Positions 48,561 to 60,300 of a DNA stretch of 64,000 bases are shown in pieces; position 1 is the stretch's first letter, and every line of letters begins with the position of its first letter. Both the position numbers and the translations under genes were made by a program. The stretch comes from Luidia sarsii (taxonomy: Eukaryota > Echinodermata > Asteroidea > Paxillosida > Luidiidae). The DNA is taken from positions 3,657,460-3,721,459 of the forward strand of contig OX465113.1 of NCBI GenBank assembly GCA_949987565.1. The letters are read 5' to 3'. The notes beneath the pieces are model-generated. The model had not been told where the DNA came from. It searched no databases and saw only the letters and a list, made by a program, of their open reading frames with translations.

Positions 48561-51131
48561 TGTAATAACTAGAAGCATGGCAGACCATGGACAGACAGAC
48601 ATGTACATGTACATGTACAAAGTGTACATGTACAGTACATGTGTACACTATAACGTCAAGTCCTTGTGCACAGAGGGACCAGATAGATTGTTATGATGTT
48701 TATGATTGCAATAGTTAACCTTTGACCTTAAGCCAGGGTATGGCGTGCGAGTACTGATTTTAAACTGTTTTTTTCGTTTTGTGGTAAGGAAAAACTTTGC
48801 GCACTCACCTCTCACTTTAAAACACTAAAAGTATCGAATAAATCCAAACTTGAAGCAGAAATAATAGATTTACAAAAATAAAAAAATAAAAATCCACCGC
48901 TTATAAAACATAATTTTCTCCGAATATGGTTTCTTAGTCATGGGTATATTTTGCACGTTAAAGGCACCTAATACAAATAGAAATGATCAAGGTTCACTTT
49001 AACAACTGGCCGGCTGGAGTAGCTTGAACGAACACACAGGGGATTCTGCTCAGTTTTCTTCCAGTTTTTGAGGTACGAGATTTCTGTAGGGATATTTCCT
49101 TCGAGGAAAACGTTTTCTACGATTCTTAATTATCTGTTTCATATGCACGAACTTTTGTCGACAGCAAATTGGACGCTCATTTATCAGAAAAGTGGTTAGC
49201 CCAACTCACCAAGTTCCACGTCACGTCTGTTTTCCCAAGTTGAATGGGCCGTGCAGAATCGCCCGAGTAACTCGGACTTAACGTGACTTTTTAAATATGT
49301 TGTCATTGATTCTGAACCTGCCAGTTCATTGCTCAAGAGGAAAATATAGGTTTCGAATGTAAGTCACTCGGATAGTGAAGATGGACGCTTCCAGATGGTT
49401 TCCAAACTTTCAATAAAAATTAATATTAATAAAAAAATATTATTTAAATATAATTTATATTAATGATAATATTAACAATAAAATAATATTATTTCTAGTG
49501 AGTAGTAATAAGTGATAGATAGTACTACTACTAGTGCATTTGACTGGACCTGGACTTGAACCCGTCCTCTGGTATTAACCACTTCGCGCCGGGGGGTTTT
49601 ACAGCGCCGATGACCGCCATACAGGTTTTTTTTAACAATGCATCATTTTCAAATCTCACTAGTAAAACAACCGGAACGAGATATTTTGAAATAAATTGAT
49701 AAGGGTATACCATGGGTACAAGAGAGTAAAACTTGGCACAATTCGGAAGTCCTTCTGGCTTTTGTCAAGAGATTATCCGTTCGAAAAAAGGGCCCATTGT
49801 GCGTTGTCATTGGACCGTAATGGACTTGTGTGTGTGCATGCGTGTACGGTACTTTCAATCCCTGACCGCAGATTCCAGCCTCCACTCCAGGCAGTCAAAT
49901 CTTTGAGTTGGTCGGCCACAACCGAGCGTACAGATTGCGGTGAGGAATGTGGGTGGAATCCCAATGCCTGACCGACGCCCGTTGGGCTGTGTGTCATGCC
50001 AACACCATGTCTCCCGCGTGCTTTCAGCGGCAGTGTGGTATCCCTCGATCATCCACAGTAAAGGTCCCACAATTGCACAATTACTGCTGTTAATCTTGCA
50101 ATTCATGTGGCAAATTGCGTCAAAAAGGGTCTCTGTACTGATTCGTATTGCTTTGTTCTAAGCTGAAAAGGGTCTTTGTTTAAAATGTGGACAATAGTGG
50201 TGCCCGGATTAGGAGGGCCCCGTCGCATAGTAAAGCCAATGGAGCTCCGGATTCAGAGGTCTCGGCGTTAAGTGGTTAACATACATTGTACATTGTACCT
50301 TACCGTCTTTGCTTGGGTTTTGGCAGTAGTAAGACAAATTTAACATTTGAGTTAACTGCAATTTCCATCTCATGGGTTCATCTGTTCAATGCTTCTTTAA
50401 GCTCTTATTCTTAAAAATAATCAGCCCCAACAACATACCAGTTGCAGGCTCCAACTGGACATTTCTCGAAAGCACACTGACCGAACTTGTAGGACACATA
50501 CAAATTATGATCGCTTAAAAAAATAAGGTCCACACGCCTGATGGTTTCATTTCGTTGTCTTTTTACACGAATCTCCCAAATCCAGAGCTCTCACAAGAAC
50601 TTTACAGTATGTTTCTTTTCTCTCCAATCTGTTTACAGGGTCTGTGTGTATACCGGTATCCAACTACAGGAACTTTTTCCGTCGTTGTGGCAGTGTTGGG
50701 TTTCTCCGGGTGGACCTTTAAAGACGACACGATGCACAGCAGTTGGTCCCTGCAAATTGAGTCCTGACGTTGTGGGCTCGTCTGATGAGCAATGACAATT
50801 TGACCAGAGTCTGTCCGGTGTGCAGACCACAGAGCTCTCGTCTAGAAACACATCAAACAGTGGCAGTGCATTGTAGAAGACTGTCTCGGAGTCCCTAACT
50901 TTCCTTCAGTCCTGAGTATGACCATGGTATGAGAATGAGGAACCATTGTCACACCTGAGTAGCGCTGCATGCACCCAGTTCACAAACCAGTCTCAGCAAG
51001 GAGTGCATTAGCCAGTGCTGTCTGCAGCTCTGCGGAGTGATTTACAGTACATGCTCTGTCAGGAATTGGATTCGCCGTGAGCTTTCTTCCACCAGAGGGG
51101 GGACCTGTGCAGGGGGGCAGCAAGAGCAATC
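48561..51131. other. REXO2-LMBRD2 intergenic region and LMBRD2 5' leader
   Basis: Mostly A/T-rich; ACATGT tract (48599-48620), a AATATTATT-rich stretch (49420-49500), the TTAA element 49575-50279. A good acceptor-like tract (TCTCCAATCTGTTTACAG) ends at 50638 and may start a 5' UTR exon leading to ATG 51132. Confidence 0.5.
49575..50279. mobile_element. Second TTAA-bounded element family (CCACTTnnCGCCG ends)
   Basis: Left TTAACCACTTCGCGCCGGG, right complement TTAACCACTTAACGCCGAG; 705 bp, no intact ORF. Related ends occur near 38663-38676, 44245-44255, 51505-51520 and 63905-63929. Confidence 0.65.
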
Positions 51132-51305
51132 ATGAGTGTGGGGCCGCTGATTGGAGAGATTGCCTGCGTGTTCCTGCTGTCTGTCTACCTGCTGCACAAG
51201 TATGGTGACTGGCGCAAGCAGCATGTCCTGGTCACTCTGACGACGTTCGTCTCCTGGTACTTCTCCTTCATCATCATCTTCATGATTCCGCTGGACGTCT
51301 CCACG
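51132..51305 (+). CDS. LMBRD2: LMBRD2 exon 1
   Basis: ATG after GCAATC; donor TCCACG|GTTTGT. Encodes [31 protein letters not shown] and the second membrane segment ending IPLDVST. Confidence 0.95.
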
Positions 51306-54300
51306 GTTTGTATCCAATGCATCTGTCCGTCCCTTCCTGCATCCATCTGTCTGTCTGTCTGTCTGTCTGTCCATCCACCTGGCCATTCATCTTTCATCCA
51401 TTTGTTTTGTTTTGTTTCCGATTGTTTTAGTGAGATTTGAAAATGATGTATTGTTCAAAAACCCCCTTACATATGGCAGTCATAGGTGCTGTAAAAGCAC
51501 CCGGTGCCAAGTGGTAAAGGGGACCGACATTTTCATCCCAGCAGGACCTATTCTCAAAGGGAGAGGGAAAGTTACTGTTTGGATGGAAATGGCAGGTCCT
51601 CTCTTTGAGATTCGTCTGTAAAAGACTGTAATTATGATATACACACTGGATGTAAATTGCATTGGAGTGTATCAGGAACATGTACAGTAGGCCTATGTGT
51701 ACATGTACAATTGTACATGTACATGGGCCATAGACACCGAGTTTCGCTCTGAAACAGAAGTTTGCATTTACATGTAAGTACTGGTAGTTGCCATTGCTCA
51801 AATCTTCTCTTTTCTTCTGTGGGATTCAAATGAATGCAAGAAAATACCGTATCTATTTTCACTGAACTGACCATACCTGTACATGTATTTCAATTCTTAG
51901 ATAGTAAAAGCACAACTTACATGTAGGTACACATTCGTATACATGTACATTGTACACACAAAAGATACCACATGTACATGTAGGTACATGTACTAATAAT
52001 ACCAATACCAGTATTTGTATTACTTTCACCAGACTTTTCTCTTTCTGAGAGAAGAGATACTGTATCAGAAACTGTCTGCACAAGAGAAATACCTGTTCAG
52101 CTAACTCAACCCAAACCCCCTAGGCTGTTGCACCAGGAATCATACTAAACACCAATAAATCTCAATAATTTTATATTTCAGTCAGAGGCACTGGACAAAA
52201 TCTAATACAAAAGTATGGGTTATTTTCTTTTTACAAAATAGCCGATTGACATTTGTAAGTTCATCACTGAAAAAGTCATTCAAATGCAAGGACTGACCAG
52301 TGCATTATTTCATTGTGACAATAGCAATACTGATGCTTTCAGGAGCCTTTAAAGTTTTGCCTTTGAGGGAGGTCCTGCTACATCAAAATATCACTATCAG
52401 GCCCCGGAAATATTTGAGTTTTGCATATGCTTGGTTATTTAATATAGTAAGCAGCTTTTAACATTTCGGAGGAACTTTCTCAAAGGCTGAATGTTAATGA
52501 CAAGGGCAAAAAGAGATGGGATGGGAAAGGATTCAAAGGAACGGGCCTAACACAGCAGGGCCCAATTTCATAGAGCTGCTTACGTGCCAAAATTTGCTTA
52601 GGCGCAAAATGTCAAGATTCATAGGATCACCTTGCCAGCCCAAACCCCCTGGTGTCATGCTAAGTCAAGAACAGTGGAATACAAGTAAAATGCAATTGAC
52701 ATCTCATCACAAGGTTCTTTATAATCCTGTTTACAGGGTGAAGATTTTTCATGCTTAGCAGATTTTCACGCTAAAGCATCTCTATGAAATTGGGCCCTGA
52801 TGCAATCATATGCAATTCCCAGGACTTCGATGGAAGAAGACATTTCCTGGAAATAGCGGTCAGCTGTGTTGAGTTGAAAAGCCCTTTATCCTTCAGAAAT
52901 ACTCAGATGAACCTGAATATTATCCTCTGTGATCCATTTGCCTGGAAAACTAATTTAAAAGCCTCGTATTGCAATTACCTCAGCAGGAAAGCTGTCTGGC
53001 TGATACAGTCAGCTGCATGAATTTGCATAATTTTCAGATTTTGACAATATTTTCTTTGATTTTTTTTTCTTTTTTTGTAATGATTTACGTACATGTACGT
53101 ACATGTAAGTGATACAGTAGGTTTGCGGTAACACCATGCGGTACTCTGTTGTGAGCATGTACACGCGGTTCTGAATCTGAAAAGAACCAGAAGAACTCGA
53201 GGTTTCAAACTTTTTACTCCGTTCGTCTTCAGGAGACTCTCCTGAGATTGTCTCCTTCAGACAAACAGAGTATTGGCCGGCTGTTCAAAACATCAAGGTA
53301 TTCCGGTTATTTTCAGAACCACACATACTCACAAAAGAGTAGGCTATGGCTGCGTGTTACCGCAAACCTACTGTACAGTGTACACTCTATCAATTAGCTA
53401 GTGCTATTCTCACCATGAAAACCTTTAAAGCTCATCTTAATATGATTTGTTGAGCACTTTGCCATACAGGCACATTTTGCTTTTAAAGGGAAAAGAGCTA
53501 AAACAAATGGTTAAAAATCGCAGTGAGATTCAGTTAATCTCAGATTGATTTGAAGAAAAAAAGAAGAAAAAAAAGCAACTTTACTTCTCAAAATAAATGC
53601 AACTTCACTAAATGCTCTATTGCTTTACTGTTAGTTTTTTTCCTGATAAAAGCTGACATCTCTTTCTCCATATATGTGACCCTTGATTTCCCTGCCCCAA
53701 CAGACCTCCATGAACAGTCCACCTCTCTCTCTCTCTCTCTCCTGAAGCAATACATGAACAAGACCTCTGCAATGCCTCACACATCAGGGACAGGTCAAGT
53801 CAGGACTTGCTGATTCCATGTCCCTTGCCCCAGATGGCTATGATCAAACTGAGCTGTCTGGTTTATGAGCTAGGGGCAGGGAGAGCTACCATGTGAACCT
53901 TTCCCCCAAGCAAGACTACCATACACTCATCCCCCATCCATAGTACTGTACATGTACATTACATCGTAATAGCAGACTGTGGTCATACCAAGGAGATACT
54001 GTGCGTGTTCTGTACACTGCCAGACATCAGTCAATAAGTGTCTCAAGCACTAATAGTAGTACCGGTACATGGGATCAGATGGCCACATGTTGAACATTTT
54101 ATGCGTACATGTACAGTGTGTATCATGTACATGTACATGTACATGTACATGTACACACACATGTATGCACTGTAGCACATTATGTACATGTACAGTGTAT
54201 GTGATTAGGAATGCATAATGAATACAAATTAGTAATTATTGGGACTTTTTGTTCATATTCATGTATGTGTACAACTGTACATCACTACATTTGTACTGTT

Positions 54301-57300
54301 CATGTAAAATAATGTACATGTACAGTACATGTACATGTACATGTACAAATGTACAGTAGATCTGCTGTCCTTGGCAAATGTGTACCGGTATGCACATATA
54401 CTGTACATGTTATGTACATGTACATATTTGCCTTTAATCTGTTAATGTGTAAGCAGACATTCACATTCAGTGTCCATACATGTCCATACCGGTACATGTC
54501 CATACTCCATGTAGATGTACACATGTACATGTGTACCTGTACTTTCCCCCAGTCATCAGCCTTTTCATTTCCAGAAATCATAATCTTTTATTGATAAAAA
54601 TTAATGATAATTACATACATTTACATAGATACACATGTACTTCTACAGTGCAGTATGTAAGTAGATAGTGCCCACCCATAATATTGTACCGGTACTTTCA
54701 ACGAGCATACAATTGAATTTATGTACCAGGGTACATGGAACTGGATGTCTTAGGTGTACACGTACTGTACGTGTACATGTACTGGTAGTCGTGTACAGTA
54801 CATGTACAGTACGTGTACATGTACACGTACATGTACACGTACTGAGTGCAGTGTGTACATTGTACCATGGTTTCCACTGCATATTAAATTGGCTTACAAC
54901 GTATCTCACAACATTCATCATGGGCCAGCCACCTTTGGTATTTGTCATAGATTTAACCACCTCAGGGGACAGAAGCATGAAATAGCACGTTATGAAGAGG
55001 GAAAAATATTCAGTGGACGAGCTGTTATCAAAGAACAGACCTATCTATGGACTGTTCAACCACATGTCCTCAACATCCATGAGGAGAATTTAAATTTTCT
55101 TTTCTTTTATTTTATTCATTTTCCGGAATATACATGTATATACAGTTTACAGGATGACACACCCCTGCACCATCCATGTGCATACATTTATGTTTACGGT
55201 ACTTATAAGGGTTGTTTCCACTACACCAAATAAACGTGATTATTTGGATCGCGATTTGATCGAATCACGATTAAAACTCCACTTTTTTTGCGTGTGTGAA
55301 CTGTGGACACAATCGCAATTATTAGTGGGATTTGAATCGCGATACGGACCCCACTATTAGTGAGACTTTAAAATAATCGATCGCGTTTATTTGAGATGTG
55401 ATGTGTGTGGGAACGCTCCACTGAATCGCACCAGGTTTTTTTTAATCCCACAATGCACCACTCATGCTCTTATTGACAGGAAGTGCTGTGCTTGTTTATT
55501 TCTCCTTACGTGAGCCACCCTCAAAGACACGCCCACCACATGACTGCTAATCGCAATTGGTTTGCAATTTTTTTGCAACACGATTTTTTAGCCTGTGTTG
55601 AATGTGTTGAATCGCCATTCAAATCGCGATCATTTTCGTAGTGGGAACGACCCTATAATCTGTTTTGTTCACCTCCTTCACTTCTCCCTGTGATCTTTCC
55701 TGGAGTCTTTTAATTCCTTCCCTACTGCTTCCCTTTCCCTTTGATCTCACCGTACACACAGGTACCCTGTCTGCTAAAAAAGTTATGATGGAGATGAATT
55801 TCTCATAGATCATTAATGCTCCATTGCTAATATTTTTTTAATGTACATGTGTATGTAGTTATACCATATTCCACCCATTCTTTAAAAAAAAGTTTTCACC
55901 TTTCATTACCAATTCCCACAAGTACAGTCCCTCAGTCCACCAATGTATATGTAACGGTTGTAACTCACCGATTTCTTAAGCAAATAAAGAAACGGAAGTC
56001 TGACTGGGAAATTGCAAAGCATTTCTGAAAATAGCTGTTCTATCAGTAGACCCTATCATTGTGAAACCCATGGGACAGAATAATTGGTATTGATTTTTGT
56101 TGCATAAAATTCACACCAGCTGCCCGAACAGCTAGTCAAAATCAACAATATGATCAACTTGTGTTCATCTACTAGCATAATACCGGTACAATGTACATTG
56201 GTAGCATCTAGATAGCATAAACATTGTCTGATTGGAATTATGTGAAACATGGGAGGGTGCTGTAAGCTGAAAAAAATTGAAAAAAGTGAAGAATTAGATT
56301 TGGCAGGTACAGTATGTCCTTTTTTGAATACCCGGTATGTCCTTTTTTGAATTTTTGATATGTCATGAAAATTTAACACACGTGTGAACATTTTTAAAGC
56401 AAAGGGAATTGCCCAATAGCGTGAAATTCGAAGGGAGATCTTGCTGATTGTTCAGATTATTCTGTCTTTTTTTTTCTTGCAGACGTTTTATAAACAGTGC
56501 ATCGCCGAAAGCAGCCGGGAAATTGGCACTCCAGCAGTTGACCCGACTACGGCCGGTCTGACTGACCGTGACCCTCTGGCCGTCACTGTGGCTGGACAAA
56601 CGGCCCGTCATGCATCCAACAACATCACCTGGCCGTCGATGGCGGCGGTCACCGACAACAACGGCACCACCGCCCCCTCCGTCTCCGTCTCCGCCACCGG
56701 CCCCAGGGGAGCCCGGGAGGCGAGGGAGTCGGAGGTGTGCGAGAAGCCGTGGAGCTACATCCCGGAGAACATCCTGCCCGACATTTGGCTCATCGTCTAC
56801 TGGACCACGTTCCTGCTGACGTGGTGAGTGCTGTTGCCGAGTTGCTGACAGAAGTCACGTATTCGAGTCTCAAAATCTTGGGTCTGAGTCCAATTCCCAA
56901 ATCATATCGCTCAAGTCCAAGTCCCGAGTCATCCGGGCTGAGTCAGAGTCAGATTAAAAAAAAAAAATACTTGAAGGTTTGCATGGTGGAAATGCTAAGT
57001 GAAAGGTTTGCGGTGACACTATGTAGCACTTCTCCTTCAAGAAGGAGTGTGGCTCTAAAAGAGTGGCTAACTCCAGTGAGTTACTGGCTCTTTTCAGAGC
57101 CACACTCCTTCTTGAAGGAGAAGTGCCGCATGGTGTCACTCCAGTGACTTACCGGCTCTTTTCAGAGCCACACTCCTTCTTGAAAGAGAAGTGCCGCATG
57201 GTGTCGCTCCAGTGAGTTACCGGCTCTTTTCAGAGCCACACTCCTTCTTGAAGGAGAAGTGCTACATGGTGTCACTCCAGTGAGTTACCGGCTCTTTTCA

Positions 57301-60300
57301 GAGCCACACTCCTTCTTGAAGGAGAAGTGCTACATGATGTCACCGCAAACCTTCCACTGATTCAGAGTCACAAGTCACAAAGGTTGAGTCTCAAGTCTGA
57401 ATTACGGTACAATTACATATACTGTACATTGTAATGTTGAGGCTGTCGTGATAGGCCTGCCGTGATACTGGAGTGTTAGATCTAAACTATTTTTCGGAAC
57501 AGTACGGCGTTGAATGCTGCATTTTCGCGAAACAAATGAAGCGGTTTTCATGATTTTCTCGAGACTCGGTTGGCGGAGTGAGCTGAAACTTTCACAGGTG
57601 TGCTATTTCATGCATTATGTTGGATCAGACAACTTATGAATGCTATTCTTTGACCTCGAACAATGCTGTGTAGCGGCTTTAAGTCAGAAAACGTGACTTT
57701 AGATCAAGTCACAAGTCATGCATTGATATATTTATAGTCTTACCTTTTCCTCTCTCACTCCATCGTTCGCTTCTCGTGCAAGGCTCGTGATGCCTCTGAT
57801 GAAGTCCTACGCCAACGCCGGTGACTTCACCATCGGTGGTAAGCTGAGGACGGCCATCATTGAGAATGCTATTTGGTATGGCAGCTATCTGCTCATCTTT
57901 GGTGTGCTGCTCATCTACGTCGCTGCCAGCCCTGACCTTCAGCTGGATGGGTGAGTCAGTCGCCGTTTTTGGGGACGTTGGGTCCGTTTGGTGCTGTTTT
58001 TTTTTTTTGGCAGTGAACTCCACTTGCTTGGAACATCATTGCAGTGAGAATGTGAAGTACTTTGTTACCAGCACACTAGTTGAGACTTGATATTGTACAT
58101 GGCGTTACTTGAATCACAAAGTGAAACTTTCATGGTGACTCTATTTTACTGACTTCATATTTAACATGGCGTTACTTGAATCACAAAGTGGAACTTTCAC
58201 GGTGACACCATTTTTCTGATCCCCTTTGAGAAGGAGAAGGAGTATGACTCTGAAAAGAGCCGGTAACTCAGAACCGGTTACCATTTTGGTAACTAGGCTT
58301 AATTTTGATTAGAGGTACACACTGTACATGTAACAATTCTTTTCAGAACTATACTCCTCAAAAGAGATGACTTACTACATGTACATGCTGTCACCGCAAA
58401 CTTTCCGTGCTAGCACTGCTGTACAAATTTGAATCCACCTCATGACCTTGAGGTTGCCATGTGGTTAAGACCTACAGAACACCTGCCCTAGAAAGCTTTG
58501 CCCCATGCAGGCTATGGTCAAAGCACTCAGGTTTAAGTGCTACACGTACCGGTAACATAATGCACCTACTAGGGAGGGTTAAAACTCTCTCCATCATACA
58601 AAGTCAAGGAACACAGGCTGGGATTTTTTAAAACAATTTGAACAATGGCAAAGACATTTGACTGCACCAGGACCCAAGGCCTATGGCATTCTCTGCATGT
58701 GCCCACTAAATTTTGAGATTTGCATTTTGGTAATTTTAGTCAGTAAGCAGTTTGCAATATTTTTGTATATCAAATTACCCCTGTTGAGTATCACTCCAGT
58801 CTCCCTGATCATTCGGTATCAGATATGAGTGTACTGGGCATAGAATCCCTTGGTCACCGTAGTAATGCTGTCCGTCTAAGCCATGAGAAAATGTGGATGA
58901 AGCGTCTTCGGACTATTCAACCACATGGTCTCAACATCCAGGAGGGTAATGACTAACACCATGCAGCTTTCTGATAATCCTTCTTTTGTGTTCACTCCTC
59001 CACACTTCTCTCTTTGATCTTTCCCTCAGTTCTCAATAATCCCTACCCTACTCCTTGCCCTTCCTTTTGATCTCTCCCTACCAGCTTTACTCTTTGTCCT
59101 TTGTTTCTCATCCGTGTCCTATTCAGTCTCTTGCCCCTTCCTTCGTGTACGTGTATCTGTGTTGTCCTTGTCACTCTGCCTTTGAGAAAGGTCCTGCTAG
59201 GATCGATACGTCAGGCCCACTAAATTTTAAAATTATTATTGCATTATTATTAATTTACCAATTACTGATGGGCTTTCCTTTCTCCTTGCAGGGACAAGCT
59301 GCAGGTGATTGGGATCACGGCCAGCAACACCTGGGGCCTGTTTCTGCTGGTGCTGCTGCTGGGCTACGGCCTGGTGGAGGTGCCCAGGCAGTTCTGGGCC
59401 CGCTCCCGCAAGGGCTACCTCCTCAACTACACCTACTTCCAGCTGGCCAAGCTCAGCACCGAGCGCTCGGAGGCCACCGAGGAGCTGGAGGACCTGTTGG
59501 AGGTTAGAGGGCAAGGAGGGCAAGGAGGGAAGGACACCTTCATTTGGCACTTTTTAAGGTGCACCTGACAGCTTCTTTGCACCTAGGAAGGCAGAGGGAG
59601 AGGAATTTCGAAGGCCACCTTCATTTGGCACATATTTACAATGCATGTGCACCTGGCAGCTTCTTTGCACCTAGGAAGGCAGAGGGAGAGGAATTTCGAA
59701 GGCCACCTCCATTTAGCACTTTTTAAGGTGCACCTGCTTGCCTTTTTGCACCTTGGTAGGCGGTGGGAGGGCAAGAGGGAAGGCCACCTTCATTTGGCAC
59801 TTTTTAAGGTGCACCTGCTTGTCTTTTGCACCTTGGTAGGCTGTGGGCGGGAAAGAGGGAAGGCCACCCTCATTTGGCACTTTTTCAAGGTGCACCTGCT
59901 TGCCTTTTTGCACCTTGGTAGGTGGTGGGAGGGGAAAAGGGAAGGCCACCTTCATTTGGCACTTTTTAAGGTGCACATGCTTGTCATTTGGCACCTTGGG
60001 AAGCAGAGGGAGAGGAAGTGGGAAGACCATTTTCATTTGCCACTTTTTAAGGTGCACCTGCTTGCCCTTTTGCACCTTGGGATGCGATGGGAGAGGAAGG
60101 GGGTAGACCAACTTCATTTGACACCTTTAAGGTGCTCTGCTTGTAATTCAATGAGGGTTTGCCCTGCTCGATGTAATAAGCACTGAGTGCCCAGTGCTTT
60201 GCCTGATGCCTGATAAAAACATTTCAGGCAGCTCAGACGGGATTCGAACCTGTGACTCCCACTTCCTGGTGCAGACGTCTTAACCACTATACCGCCGAGC

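Larger units (their letters stand above)
51306..56482. other. LMBRD2 intron 1
   Basis: 5.2 kb containing a CCACTT-family end (51413-51520), diverged family-A pieces (51526-51615, 52358-52410), MITEs (52557-52798, 55208-55654), a family-B pair (53110-53400) and an ACATGT-rich tract. No gene seen. Confidence 0.65.

Noticed and set aside
48496..48696. 66-codon ORF beginning near the second AGCATGGCAGACC copy
   Set aside because: Quickly runs into ACATGT repeats (MYMYMYK); no domain. More likely part of the duplicated promoter region.
59641..60186. 181-codon plus-strand and 134-codon minus-strand ORFs
   Set aside because: Pure translation of the tandem array in LMBRD2 intron 4; different frames are equally open because of the repeat.
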